A stretch of DNA of 64,000 bases from an uncultured Treponema sp. (GCA_946186185.1 CAMHMJ010000004.1:62001-126000); one strand, 5' to 3'. Shown: positions 17,346 to 27,088, counted from the stretch's first letter. The notes: a model not told the origin generated them from the sequence alone. Translations and numbers: made by a program.

Positions 17346-18794
17346 CTAAAACCGGAAATCCCTTCTGTTGGAGTTCTTGATTGCCTCGATGTTTTCCCGG
17401 GCAATTTTGCGAACGTTTTCCTTTGGAATATTTTCCAGTTCCCGGTCAATCATCTGGTAGCCAAGACGCTTTGTTTCTTCGCTGGCGTAATCCACAAGAT
17501 ATTCCGTAAGAGTCATAAGGGCATTCGGGTGGCAGCAGTTGGAAATCTGGCCGCTCTTACACAGGCTCATAAAACGGTCGCCGGTTCTTCCGGCGCGGTA
17601 ACAGGCCGTACAGAAGGACGGAATGTGGTCTTTTTCCATAAGCCAGCGTACAACTTCGTCCAGGGTCCGCTGGTCGGAAACATCAAACTGCTCCGTGTCG
17701 TGAGGGCGTTCCTTTTCCGTGTAGCCCCCTACGCTGGTTCGGGAACCGCCGGAAATCTGGCTGATTCCCATTTTCAGGGCCGCTCCACGCACCTTTTCAC
17801 TTTCCCGGGTAGAAATAATCATTCCTGTATACGGAACTGAAAGCCGGATGCAGGCAATTATCTTTTCAAAAATCTCATCCGGAATTGAGTTGTCAAATAC
17901 ATCCGGGTCGATATCGTCGGCTTTCTTTACCCGAGGAACGCTGATTGTGTGAGGTCCTACGCCGTGCACCGCTTCAAGATGTTCGGCGTGCATCAGAAGC
18001 CCCGCAAACTCGTAGCGGTAGCTTTCAAGACCGAAGAGAACTCCCAGTCCTACATCGTCGATGCCGCCCTCCATGGCTCGGTCCATTGCTTCCGTGTGGT
18101 AGGCGTAGTCGTGCTTCGGTCCCGTCGGGTGAAGAACCTCGTAGCCCGCACGGTTATAGGTTTCCTGGAACAGAATGTAGGTTCCGATTCCCGCCTCGTG
18201 GAGCTTCCGGTAGTTTTCCACGGTGGTTGCCGCAATGTTTACATTTACACGGCGGATTGCTCCATTCTTGTGGTTTATGGAATAAATGGTTTTTATGCTT
18301 TCCAGAATGTACTCAATCGGATTGTTTACCGGGTCTTCCCCCGCTTCGATGGCAAGACGCTTGTGTCCCATATCCTGAAGGGCAATTACCTCCGCCCGAA
18401 TTTCTTCCTGGGTAAGCTTTTTTCGGGGAATATGACGGTTCTTTGCGTGGTACGGGCAGTACAGACAGCCGTTTACGCAGTAGTTGGAAAGGTAAAGGGG
18501 CGCAAAAAGCACGATTCGGTTTCCATAGAAAGCAAGCTTGATTTCTTCCGCAATTTCAAACATCCGCTGAACCCGGCCCGGCTCCGTACAGGCAAGAAGC
18601 ACGCTGGCTTCCCGGTGAGTAAGGCCTTCGCAGTGCCAGCCGTTCCCGGTTTTCTTTGGCCGGGCCTTTTCCAGAATCCGGTCAATCAGTTCATAATCCT
18701 CCTTATGCTCATCCGCATAAGAAAGGCTCTGTAAAATTTCCTGATCGTTTATAAACTCATCTGCTTTTAATGATTTTGGATTGTAGTCAAACAT
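17346..18794 (-). CDS. hydG: [FeFe]-hydrogenase maturase HydG (tyrosine lyase, radical SAM)
   Basis: Cleaves tyrosine to give the CO and CN ligands of the H-cluster. 482 residues: radical SAM CX3CX2C at Cys106, Cys110, Cys113 (NYCVNGCLYCPYH), and the second cluster motif CX2CX22C (FCTACYR...NCC) that separates HydG from ThiH. It starts 12 nt after the caspase-Sel1 gene, with GGTGGA as a weak ribosome-binding site, so it appears to be the third gene of that operon rather than part of a hyd operon. Confidence 0.93.
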   Translation of the reverse strand: MFDYNPKSLKADEFINDQEILQSLSYADEHKEDYELIDRILEKARPKKTGNGWHCEGLTHREASVLLACTEPGRVQRMFEIAEEIKLAFYGNRIVLFAPLYLSNYCVNGCLYCPYHAKNRHIPRKKLTQEEIRAEVIALQDMGHKRLAIEAGEDPVNNPIEYILESIKTIYSINHKNGAIRRVNVNIAATTVENYRKLHEAGIGTYILFQETYNRAGYEVLHPTGPKHDYAYHTEAMDRAMEGGIDDVGLGVLFGLESYRYEFAGLLMHAEHLEAVHGVGPHTISVPRVKKADDIDPDVFDNSIPDEIFEKIIACIRLSVPYTGMIISTRESEKVRGAALKMGISQISGGSRTSVGGYTEKERPHDTEQFDVSDQRTLDEVVRWLMEKDHIPSFCTACYRAGRTGDRFMSLCKSGQISNCCHPNALMTLTEYLVDYASEETKRLGYQMIDRELENIPKENVRKIARENIEAIKNSNRRDFRF

Positions 18795-18806
18795 AGTTCC
18801 ACCAGC

Positions 18807-20735
18807 TTAAAATTTATCTCCACATCTTTTTATAAAATCTGTAGCAAATCCATCACCTGCCGCCGAAGCTTCCTGCAAATACTTTCTTCCTTTCTGAAGG
18901 TCAAAATTTCCGCCCAGATTATTGTAATAAATGTATCCTGCATTATATTTTGCTTCCGTATTCCCCTGTGCTATGGCTTTTTCATACCATTTAAGGGCTT
19001 CCTTATAATCAATTTTTACGTTTCCCCATCCGTAGTTGTAGAAGCGTCCAAGAATACTCTGAGCATCTGCAATTCCACCTTCTGCGGCATCCCTGCACAA
19101 CTCAAAAGCTTTGTTAAAATCCTGCTTTACACCATCACCATCTGATGACCAGATATACAGTTTGGCAAGATTTATCTTACAATACAGAATACTGCTGAAT
19201 TCTCCCGTTTCCAGAGCCTTCTTATAGTATTCTTCCGCTTTTTTGAAGTCCTCATTTACATAAGCCTCGCAACCAATATTATAATACTTTTCAGCCTGCT
19301 GAGCTTTATTCTCTTCCTCTTCTATTGCCTGCTTTAAGGAAGCAACCTTTTCTTTTGCATTTTCATAATTTTTGGAAGCTGCTTTTTCGTACCAGGAAAG
19401 GGCTTCCTTCTTGTCTATTGTGACACCATGTCCGAACTCGTACAAAAATCCCAGATTATACATTGCACGGCCATGTCCCTGTTCAGCAGATTTTAACAAC
19501 CACTTTCTGGCTTCAGTATAATCCTGTTTTACGCCTGTACCGTCATGATACATCACTCCAAGATTACCCTGTGCAGAAGGTTCCCCATCCAGAGCTGCAG
19601 CCTTATAAAAATCAACCGCTTTTTTTAAATTAACCTTTACTCCATAGCCATAGTTATAACAAACACCAATACCTGTTCTTGCATTATTATACCCCTGCTC
19701 AAGGGCCTGATTAAAATACTTAAAGGCGTCATTGTAGTTTTTTTCACTTAAAGCTTTATTTCCCAAATTATAAAGCTCCTCCCCAGTCTTAGTATTTGAG
19801 TTATTATTCTGGTTCTGCGACTTCTGATTATTTTGGTTCTGCTGCTTCTGTTCCGTGAGGTTATTCTGCTTCTGGCTGTTCTGATTCTGGTAGTTTTCCT
19901 TCTGGGAAACTGTCTGCGGCATTTCATACCCCGCAAGATATACCTCGTCCATAAGGCCGTCGTCGTTCTTTGGAGTCTGTTCTCCGTTGGTGCGGCGGTT
20001 TACTTCCCGGCGCACATCCAGAAGGATTGAGTAAAAGGATTTTTTCTCCAGGATTTTCTGGGAAAGAAGAGGGGTAAAAACTCCGTCCTGAGCAACCTTT
20101 CCCGCCTCCGCAGAGTAAACGATAATGGAGTTCTTCGGCTTTTCCTGGGTAAGCACAAGACCCCGGGTTGCACTTCGCCCGCTGGAAGCAGGAAGAGGAT
20201 TGTTTCGGCAGGCGTCCAGAATTACGATATTTGTATCGGCAACCATGCTTGCCATAATTTCATCTACATCAACGCTGCGGGTTGCAACTCGCCTTTCATC
20301 AGGAATATCTGCGTCCACCGGAATCAGGTAGTTTTTTCCGTTCACCTGAACCGCATGTCCGCCATAATGAAAAAATCCGATTCCGCCCTTGCTTTTAAGG
20401 GTTTTCTCAAAATCCGCCACTGAATCCAGCATTTTTTCCCGGCTTCCGTTTTCCACGATGGTTACCGTAAAGCCCAGCTGAACCAGGGATTTTTTAAGAT
20501 CCCGGGCCTCATTCACCGGAGTGGCCAGGCTTCCAAAGTTCTTGTAGCTGCTGTTAGCAATCAAAAGGGCATTTCTGGCTTCAGAAAACAAAGGAAGGGA
20601 GCCAAAAAGGAGCAGCGCAGAGAGGAAGAAAATTTTCAGAATATGACCGGCTAAGACGTTAATAGCAGATTTTGTTTCGGCATTTGCAAAGCGCAGTCTA
20701 AAATTATCAAAACTCACATTAGCTTTATTTTTCAT
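18807..20735 (-). CDS. Secreted caspase-like peptidase (C14) with Sel1 repeats
   Basis: 642 residues. A late signal/membrane segment (about 33-51) is followed by a caspase-fold domain with the catalytic dyad His127 (FFHYGGHA) and Cys176 (LDACRNNP), then a Gln/Asn-rich linker (about 275-316), then Sel1/TPR-type repeats to the end. Bacterial caspase homologues with this order are usually exported and cleave after Arg or Lys; the substrate is unknown. The ATG overlaps the upstream unit closely (stop at 20737), with GGAAG before it. The C terminus leads into hydG after 12 nt. Confidence 0.9.
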   Translation of the reverse strand: MKNKANVSFDNFRLRFANAETKSAINVLAGHILKIFFLSALLLFGSLPLFSEARNALLIANSSYKNFGSLATPVNEARDLKKSLVQLGFTVTIVENGSREKMLDSVADFEKTLKSKGGIGFFHYGGHAVQVNGKNYLIPVDADIPDERRVATRSVDVDEIMASMVADTNIVILDACRNNPLPASSGRSATRGLVLTQEKPKNSIIVYSAEAGKVAQDGVFTPLLSQKILEKKSFYSILLDVRREVNRRTNGEQTPKNDDGLMDEVYLAGYEMPQTVSQKENYQNQNSQKQNNLTEQKQQNQNNQKSQNQNNNSNTKTGEELYNLGNKALSEKNYNDAFKYFNQALEQGYNNARTGIGVCYNYGYGVKVNLKKAVDFYKAAALDGEPSAQGNLGVMYHDGTGVKQDYTEARKWLLKSAEQGHGRAMYNLGFLYEFGHGVTIDKKEALSWYEKAASKNYENAKEKVASLKQAIEEEENKAQQAEKYYNIGCEAYVNEDFKKAEEYYKKALETGEFSSILYCKINLAKLYIWSSDGDGVKQDFNKAFELCRDAAEGGIADAQSILGRFYNYGWGNVKIDYKEALKWYEKAIAQGNTEAKYNAGYIYYNNLGGNFDLQKGRKYLQEASAAGDGFATDFIKRCGDKF

Positions 20736-20736
20736 A

Positions 20737-22350
20737 CTATCTTCCTATTGTATAAGATATTTTTGCCGTTCCCTGGGAAAGGTCTGAATACTTTCGGGAA
20801 GCCTGCTGTTTTTTCATAATCGCCTGAAGGGTTGTACTGGTATACTTTCCGCTTTCAGTCTGAGACGGCAGGGCATCCTTCCGGGAAGAAGCGTAGATTA
20901 TAACCTGCTCTGCGCCATAGACTCCGTCATCGGAAATCCGCAGAACTGCTCCCGGAATATCCGGAAAAATCCGTGCCTTGCGCCCTTCGATAAAATTGCT
21001 GTTCATTGGAAGCCAGGTCTTTACCCCTTTTGCGTCTATCATAAGAATTGCAAGGTACGCGTCGGTATCAGAGGTAATCTTGAACTGAACCTTGTCCCGG
21101 GGGTGGAAAAGGCTTGCTTCCCGGCCATCTGCATTCAGCATGGAAGCAGAAAGGGAAATTTTAGAGCTTTTTCCCTGAAGTTTTGCCCCTCCAGAACCGG
21201 AACCACCAGAGAAGCCCCCGGAAGATATATCTGCACCCCGGGAAACGCTGGCAAAAGCAGGATTTTCAATATCCATAGCGATATTTGAAAACTCGGAGTA
21301 AGTATAGGGCTTTCCCAGAGGAATATTTCCAAAATAATTTGCGTACAGATAGCGGGAAGATTTTGTCGGGTGAGCAGCAACAACAGGTAGGCTCAATTCA
21401 GAAAGCTGATGACTCTTTACCTTCTGCATTTCAGCGTGGGGCAAATTAAAATATTTAGGAGAAGCTTCCCCATCGTCCCAGGTAACATCAATCTGGTAAG
21501 CATCGCCGTTAAACTCAAGCATGTTCCAGGCGTGTCCGCTTCCATAAACTACCGTACAGGGAAAACCCAGCTGCTGCAGGTAATAGGCAAATGCCCGGGA
21601 ATAGCCTGCGCAAACCGTTTTGTACTCAACTACTGCGCTGTAAGCCGTCTGAAGCTTTCCGCCGTAATTTCCGGAATAGAAAGCCTCGTAATCATAATCG
21701 ATTGAAAGGCACAGATAGTCATGAACATACTTGATTTTTTCCATATCTGAATCAAGCAGGTTGGCATAAAAAATAATCGGAAGGGTCATATTGAAAAACT
21801 GCTTGTTTTTCTGGGAAAGCTCCGTTTTGCTGAAAAGATAGGTGAACTTTACGGAAGTTACATATTTTGTGGAAAGATTGTACCAGCCCTGATAATCGCC
21901 GGCCCACCAGAAAAGCTCCGGATTATCGTAGTAAACTGACCAGAGAACATTAAAAAGATCCTCCACATTCAGGCGGGAAATTAAAGTTACTTCGCTTTCT
22001 GCATTCATTAAAGCCTTGTAAAATTCATCGTAGGCAGAACGCTGTTCTGAAGTAAGATTTGAACGGTAGAAAAGATAACTGTCCGGATAGGCATTTCCAA
22101 AGGCATCAATTTTTTTAAAGCGCTCAAAACCACGCATCAGGGCCTTTGAAGGAAGGGGAACTTCAGTCTTGTTCTGAATCTCACTTCCGTGAATCTCCAG
22201 GGCACCGCCGGCAAATGCCTTATCGGAAGGTTCCTGGCGTGTAAAAGTGGTCTTAGGAGCAAAAGAAAAATCCAGTTCATCAGCACTGTATGCCAGAACA
22301 GCCGCAACCGCAAACAAACACTCAAAAAATACAATAAACAGCTTTTTCAT
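20737..22350 (-). CDS. Secreted transglutaminase-like/DUF4384 protein
   Basis: 537 residues from the ATG at 22350. Signal peptide MKKLFIVFFECLFAVAAVLA. Transglutaminase core with Cys247 (YKTVCAGYSRAF), His273 (GSGHAWNM) and Asp288 (YQIDVTWDDG). A Gly/Ser-rich linker leads to a DUF4384-like domain (KVQFKITSDTDAYLAILMI). DUF4384 often accompanies or is fused to caspase-like proteins, which fits the next gene. A GTG at 22362 is in frame, but it lies at or before the predicted transcription start, so the ATG is preferred. Confidence 0.85.
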   Translation of the reverse strand: MKKLFIVFFECLFAVAAVLAYSADELDFSFAPKTTFTRQEPSDKAFAGGALEIHGSEIQNKTEVPLPSKALMRGFERFKKIDAFGNAYPDSYLFYRSNLTSEQRSAYDEFYKALMNAESEVTLISRLNVEDLFNVLWSVYYDNPELFWWAGDYQGWYNLSTKYVTSVKFTYLFSKTELSQKNKQFFNMTLPIIFYANLLDSDMEKIKYVHDYLCLSIDYDYEAFYSGNYGGKLQTAYSAVVEYKTVCAGYSRAFAYYLQQLGFPCTVVYGSGHAWNMLEFNGDAYQIDVTWDDGEASPKYFNLPHAEMQKVKSHQLSELSLPVVAAHPTKSSRYLYANYFGNIPLGKPYTYSEFSNIAMDIENPAFASVSRGADISSGGFSGGSGSGGAKLQGKSSKISLSASMLNADGREASLFHPRDKVQFKITSDTDAYLAILMIDAKGVKTWLPMNSNFIEGRKARIFPDIPGAVLRISDDGVYGAEQVIIYASSRKDALPSQTESGKYTSTTLQAIMKKQQASRKYSDLSQGTAKISYTIGR

Positions 22351-22366
22351 AGTATTTCTCACCCCT

Positions 22367-22395
22367 ATTATAGTACAAGAAGCGGCAAGTGTCTA
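22367..22395 (-). promoter_or_regulatory. Strong promoter of the transglutaminase-caspase-hydG operon
   Basis: Minus strand: -35 TAGACA (22390-22395), 17-bp spacer, -10 TATAAT (22367-22372). The leader to the ATG at 22350 would be about 10 nt and contains GGTGAG. Confidence 0.8.
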
Positions 22396-22480
22396 ATTAA
22401 CGCAAACTCGACATTCGGTCTGCTAAATGCATCCGGCCTGCTACTTCCCATTTTGAACTTATTTCGGTAAATTCTGTTCT

Positions 22481-24013
22481 ATGATTATCTCTGCTACGTT
22501 TTCTAAGCCGGGGGACGGCGTTTTTCAGAAGTTTGGGAAAGAATATCTTCGCATCAAGGCTAAGGTTGTAAACACCGAGGGTAAAACCTCCTACTTTCTG
22601 GAGGCCTTCACGGAAAAACAGGCATTTCATTTCAATAAAACTGAGGAGGAGATGTGGGCATTTATCGAAGAAAATGCCGGCATTACCTTTAAGGCCTGCG
22701 TCATAAGAACGGAAAACGAAGAAACCCAGATTTTGGCAAACAAAAAGGGAAAAATCACCAGGATTGTAAAAAAGATTAATGGTGCCGGAGGAAATACAGG
22801 TGGTGAAACCGGTGCCGTCGTCGCCCCGCTCAACGAAGGAACAGAAAAAACTAACCGCAGCGGAAAATACGCTGATTCAACTTCCCGGCTGAAAAATACT
22901 GCCGGCGGGGTAAAAAACTCATCCGGAAACTCTAAAAACTACATCATTCCGGAAGGAACCCCGGTTCCATTTCTGGTACTCCTTGGAATCATGACCCCGG
23001 AAGGACGGGTAATTGCTTCAAAATACGATAAATTCCGCCAGATAAACCGCTTCCTTGAATTCATCGACGACATTCTGCCCCAGGTGCTGGCTTTAAAAGA
23101 AAAAGAAGCAAAAAACATTACTGAAACCGGAATTGAAACCACCGTGCTCAACGGGCAGCGCACTTCGGATACTATGGAGCCTCTCTCGCCCCTGAACATC
23201 GTGGATTTTGGCTGCGGAAAAAGCTACCTGACCTTTGCGGTTCAGTATTTTCTTTCTTCCCTGCGGAACGTGCCCTGCAGGATTTTCGGGCTGGATTTAA
23301 AACAGGATGTAATCGACTACTGCAATTCCATCGCCCAAAAGCTGAAGCTTGAAAACCTTCTGTTCAAAACCGGAAACATTCAGGAACACAAATCTGAAGA
23401 AAATGCCGACATCATTATCACATTGCACGCCTGCGATACCGCAACGGATTTTGCCCTGGATTACGCCGTAAAGCACAACTGCAAGGCAATTTTAAGCGTT
23501 CCCTGCTGCCAGCACGAAGTAAACGCCCAGCTGGACGAAAATATAAAAAAATGGAAGAAAATCAAAACTGCGGGAACCGGGTCTAATGCTACCGGAACAC
23601 CGGAAGCAGAAGAATGCGCACCGGAAACTGCGGAATCCACGCCGACTGCAAATTCTGAAATTAAACAGTCTGCGATTCCGGAAGATTTTTCCCTTTTCTT
23701 GAAATACGGAATTGCAAAAGAGCGCTTTTCTGCCCTTTTAACGGATGTTATCCGCTGCGACTACCTGGAAAAACAGGGCTACTCCGTTCAGCTGATGGAA
23801 TTTATCAATATGGAAAACACCCCGAAAAACCTTCTGATTCGGGCAGTAAAGAAAACGGGCGGAAATGCAGGTGCACAAAACTCTGACACAGGAAGCACAA
23901 AGAAAACGGCAGGCGGAAAAACTGCTGGAACAGGCGGAAACAAAACCTGCCTGAAAAGCCGGCCAAAAATCACGGAAACACTGAATATAAGGCCGAAAAT
24001 CCTTGAGCTGTAG
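22481..24013 (+). CDS. SAM-dependent methyltransferase (METTL25-like)
   Basis: 510 residues. The class I methyltransferase core begins near residue 240 with VDFGCGKSYLTFAVQYF (SAM loop). Later come TLHACDTATDFALDYAV and LSVPCCQHE, typical of the Methyltransf_32/METTL25 group; the substrate is unknown. Two low-complexity Gly/Asn/Thr-rich stretches (about 104-150 and 362-395) and a Gly/Lys-rich tail look like expansions. Start by ATG with no Shine-Dalgarno; TAAATT lies 7 nt upstream with TTCCCA 17 bp before it. Confidence 0.8.
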   Translation: MIISATFSKPGDGVFQKFGKEYLRIKAKVVNTEGKTSYFLEAFTEKQAFHFNKTEEEMWAFIEENAGITFKACVIRTENEETQILANKKGKITRIVKKINGAGGNTGGETGAVVAPLNEGTEKTNRSGKYADSTSRLKNTAGGVKNSSGNSKNYIIPEGTPVPFLVLLGIMTPEGRVIASKYDKFRQINRFLEFIDDILPQVLALKEKEAKNITETGIETTVLNGQRTSDTMEPLSPLNIVDFGCGKSYLTFAVQYFLSSLRNVPCRIFGLDLKQDVIDYCNSIAQKLKLENLLFKTGNIQEHKSEENADIIITLHACDTATDFALDYAVKHNCKAILSVPCCQHEVNAQLDENIKKWKKIKTAGTGSNATGTPEAEECAPETAESTPTANSEIKQSAIPEDFSLFLKYGIAKERFSALLTDVIRCDYLEKQGYSVQLMEFINMENTPKNLLIRAVKKTGGNAGAQNSDTGSTKKTAGGKTAGTGGNKTCLKSRPKITETLNIRPKILEL

Positions 24014-24019
24014 GAACAG

Positions 24020-24856
24020 CTAGAGCACGTATTTTTCCAGAAACTCGCCGATTCCGTCGTGGTTGTTGTCGCTTTCCGTTACAAAATCGCTGATTTCCTT
24101 GATGCAGTCAAGGCCGTTTTTCATACAGACGCCGTAACCGCAGTCGCGAATCATGGACTCGTCGTTCATGCTGTCCCCAAAACACATGGTCTGTTCCCGG
24201 GAAATACCGAGGCTTTCTGCCAGACGGAGAATTGCAGAACCTTTTCCAACACCGTGGGTCATTACCTCAAGGAAGAAAGGCTTACTGGTGAACAAATCGG
24301 CTTTTCCTTCCAGCTGAGGCTGAAGGAAGGCTTTGAGCTCCTGAACCTTTTCCGGTTCGGAAGGAACCAGCATTTTCGGGTAGCCTTTTTCAAGGAAATT
24401 TTCAAAATCTTCAACAATTTCAAACTTCAGGTTGCAGAGCTTTGCGTCCATCCGCGCCCATTCGGTGTCCTGCCAGGAATAAACGATGGAAGGTGCATAG
24501 ACAATCGACGGCATTCCCCGCTTTTTTGCTTCGTTGTAGACGAATTTAAGGATTTTTGGATCCACTTTATTTTCATAGAACGGAAGGCGGGTGTGAAGGT
24601 CAAAAATCAGGGCGCCGTTAAAGGCAATAAGATAGCGGCCGGTCTGCTTTCCCGCAATATCCAGCATGTGAACAAATGGAAGGATTCCGTTTTCTGCCCG
24701 TCCGGAACAGAGCACAATGTAGATTCCCTGGTCTGCGGCAGCCTGCAGGGCGCGAACAGTTCGCTCAGAAATATGGCATTCTCCGTTCAGGAGTGTATCG
24801 TCAAGGTCAAGGGCAATAAGCTTAACAGCAAGCTTTGAAGAAGGTAATTTATTCAT
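24020..24856 (-). CDS. Cof-type HAD-IIB phosphatase
   Basis: 278 residues. HAD motif I is DLDDT (Asp17, Asp19), motif II LCSGR, and motif IV GDSMNDESM. The Cof/HAD-IIB subfamily dephosphorylates sugar phosphates, nucleotides or PLP; the exact substrate cannot be told. Convergent with the methyltransferase gene with a 6-nt gap. The -10 TATACT (24864-24869) is 7 nt from the ATG and no Shine-Dalgarno is present. Confidence 0.88.
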   Translation of the reverse strand: MNKLPSSKLAVKLIALDLDDTLLNGECHISERTVRALQAAADQGIYIVLCSGRAENGILPFVHMLDIAGKQTGRYLIAFNGALIFDLHTRLPFYENKVDPKILKFVYNEAKKRGMPSIVYAPSIVYSWQDTEWARMDAKLCNLKFEIVEDFENFLEKGYPKMLVPSEPEKVQELKAFLQPQLEGKADLFTSKPFFLEVMTHGVGKGSAILRLAESLGISREQTMCFGDSMNDESMIRDCGYGVCMKNGLDCIKEISDFVTESDNNHDGIGEFLEKYVL

Positions 24857-24928
24857 GGGAAGGAGTATAAAGGAAATCGAAGGCTATGGCTACTTGTCCG
24901 ACAGCCCTTTTCTTAGTACTATTAACCT

Positions 24929-26239
24929 ATGAATAAAATTGTTATTTCAAATCCTTACATAATTGTATTTCTGGTGGGAACGGTTCTTTCGTTCATCGTT
25001 GATTTTTTTCTGGATTTTTCCAACTGGCGCCACAGAAAAACCCACGGCGGTACTTTGCCGGAAGAATTAAAGAGCATCCCGGCCTCCAGCGTTTTTGATG
25101 CCGAAAAACTTTCTAAAATCACCGGCTACAAAAACGAAAAATACTACCTTTCCCTTCCCTTCGGGATTTTAAGCTTTGCCCTGACCCTTTCCCTGGTGCT
25201 TTCCGGCTTTTACCCGTGGATTTTTAATCTGGTTTGCAGGCTTACCGGCGCTCCCAACACCTGGCTTAATTCCTGGATCTGCGCCATGCTGTTTTCTCTG
25301 CTGGCAGGTCTTCCGGAAACACTACTTATGCTCCCGGAAGGTCTTATCGATGAGTTCAAACTGGAAAAAAAATACGGCTTTTCAAACATGACTTTCAAAA
25401 TGTGGATTTTAGACACCCTGAAAAGCCTTGCAATTTCCCTGGTTCTTTCAGCAGTTCTTATGGGCGCCATGGTTTTTATACTTTTAAAATTCCCTAAAAT
25501 CTGGTGGATTTTCCTTACGGTGCTGATTTTTGCCTTTACCATCATCATGCAGATTTTGTACCCCCTGGTAATTGCACCGATTTTTAACAAATTCACTCCT
25601 CTGGAAGACGGGGAACTGAAAAGCCGCCTTACCGAGCTTTTGCAGAACGAAGGCTTTAAAGTTTCCGGCGTATTCGTAATGGACGCTTCAAAACGCTCCG
25701 GTCATTCAAACGCATACTTTGGGGGACTTGGAAAATCAAAGCGAATTGTATTGTACGACACACTGGTTAAGGAGCTTACAGTAGATGAGCTGGTTGCGGT
25801 TATCGGTCACGAGCTGGGACACGCAAAGCTTCACCACATCACCCGAAAAATGTTTGTTTTAATTCCGGTTGAGCTTTTGCTGATGCTCCTTTTGAACTTC
25901 GCCAGCGGAAAAACCTCCCTGTACACCGGCTTTGGTTTTGCCGTAAGTCAGGAAAACGTCTACACCATGCAGTTCATCGGACTTTTCCTTTCCATGATGG
26001 TCTGGTCTTCAGTTTCAACGATTATTACACCGGTTCAGAACTGGTTCTCCAGAAAAGACGAATACGCAGCGGACAGATTCTCTGCTGAACACGCAAAAAA
26101 TCCCGACGCCCTTATCAGCGGACTTATAAAACTGAACAGTGAAAACCTGAGCGAACTGATTCCGTCAAAACTATATGCCGCCTGGCACTACTCCCACCCG
26201 ACCCTGCTGGAAAGAATTAGAGCACTGAAAAAGAAGTAG
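24929..26239 (+). CDS. M48 family membrane metalloprotease (Ste24/CAAX type)
   Basis: 436 residues. Zinc motif HELGH at 294-298 (VIGHELGHAKLHH) with the distal DEYAADRF glutamate, in a protein with several membrane segments (about 5-25, 75-100, 165-220, 305-345). This is the long Ste24-like form with an N-terminal peptidase domain, not the short HtpX. Probably cleaves membrane or exported proteins. Divergent from the HAD gene; TACTAT lies 6 nt before the ATG, so it is leaderless-type. Confidence 0.9.
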   Translation: MNKIVISNPYIIVFLVGTVLSFIVDFFLDFSNWRHRKTHGGTLPEELKSIPASSVFDAEKLSKITGYKNEKYYLSLPFGILSFALTLSLVLSGFYPWIFNLVCRLTGAPNTWLNSWICAMLFSLLAGLPETLLMLPEGLIDEFKLEKKYGFSNMTFKMWILDTLKSLAISLVLSAVLMGAMVFILLKFPKIWWIFLTVLIFAFTIIMQILYPLVIAPIFNKFTPLEDGELKSRLTELLQNEGFKVSGVFVMDASKRSGHSNAYFGGLGKSKRIVLYDTLVKELTVDELVAVIGHELGHAKLHHITRKMFVLIPVELLLMLLLNFASGKTSLYTGFGFAVSQENVYTMQFIGLFLSMMVWSSVSTIITPVQNWFSRKDEYAADRFSAEHAKNPDALISGLIKLNSENLSELIPSKLYAAWHYSHPTLLERIRALKKK

Positions 26240-26263
26240 CCCCCGTAGTGACAGTGAGGAAAA

Positions 26264-26313
26264 GCCCGCAGGAAGCGACCGGCAGCCAATTTTGGAGAGA
26301 CGTTATAAAACTC
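26264..26313 (-). repeat. Dispersed AAAATTGGC repeat, partial copy (one end)
   Basis: On the minus strand AAAATTGGCTGCCGGTCGC runs into CCTGCGGGC (26264-26293). On the plus strand GCCAATTTT (26285-26293) is followed after 17 nt by CTC (26311-26313), and CTCGACATTTG matches the arm type of other copies. No opposite end was found. It fills the gap between the convergent genes ending at 26239 and 26333. Confidence 0.65.
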
Positions 26314-26332
26314 GACATTTGTACTAATATTT

Positions 26333-27088
26333 TTACTTGTGAACCGGAGCGTCCTTCAGGGCGCTTTCCACGGTAATATCCGCATTCCCCTCCTGAGGCA
26401 GAGGGGATTTTTTGTATTCGGTGATAGGCTTATTTTTCTCGTAATGAATTCTGCATTCGATAATTGCAAGAAGAATTGCTGCCACGGAAAACCACTGAAT
26501 CCAGGTTGAAAAAGAAACAAAGAAGTCAAAAAGCCCGTGACTCAGTACGGCAATCAAAAGAGAAACCATATCCGGCTGTTTTTCCTTTACGCTCCAGATA
26601 AAAAGTCCGCAGAGCCCGGCGCAGAAGGTGTGAATAAGCACCGAAGAAAACATCCGGACAAAAATCAGATGGTACAAAAGAGTTCCGTTGTTGGCATTTG
26701 AAGATTCAAGATGCCGGAGGAAATATACCACCGATTCAAAACAGCCCAGGGCCAGCCCCATAAGAAGACAGGCCATAAAGAAATGGGCAAAATTGCTTTT
26801 TTTCCGCGGAATAAAAATCAGGAAAAGAGCCTTAATTCCTTCCTCCAGAAGTCCGTTGAACAGAAATGTTTTCAGAAATACTGAAAGAAGGTTGGTTCCA
26901 GATTCAGAAAGCGAAGGAAAATAATAAACCAGCAGAAACTGAATGAAAGAAATCGGAAGAACCGCTGCAAGTCCAACAACGCTGGAAATCAGCAGAGTGG
27001 AAATTCTGATTTTTGAGAAAACTTCATACAGAATGAAAGTGAGCACAAAAGGAGCAAGGCACACAGCAATGGAAATATAAACGCTCAT
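26333..27088 (-). CDS. PrsW family intramembrane protease
   Basis: 251 residues, about seven hydrophobic segments. Conserved PrsW features are LLEEGIKALF (the paired Glu), LGCFESVVYF, the His in LIHTFCAGLCG and the SHGLFDF motif. In Bacillus, PrsW cleaves an anti-sigma factor; the target here is unknown. The C-terminal 30 residues are polar and cytosolic. AGAGGA lies 9 nt before the ATG. Confidence 0.85.
   Translation of the reverse strand: MSVYISIAVCLAPFVLTFILYEVFSKIRISTLLISSVVGLAAVLPISFIQFLLVYYFPSLSESGTNLLSVFLKTFLFNGLLEEGIKALFLIFIPRKKSNFAHFFMACLLMGLALGCFESVVYFLRHLESSNANNGTLLYHLIFVRMFSSVLIHTFCAGLCGLFIWSVKEKQPDMVSLLIAVLSHGLFDFFVSFSTWIQWFSVAAILLAIIECRIHYEKNKPITEYKKSPLPQEGNADITVESALKDAPVHK

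Noticed and set aside
17949..18734. 261-codon plus-strand frame opposite hydG
   Set aside because: Lies wholly on the antisense strand of a conserved radical SAM gene and resembles no protein family.
22351..22362. GTG start for the transglutaminase gene
   Set aside because: It lies at or upstream of the predicted transcription start and would put charged residues before a normal signal peptide.
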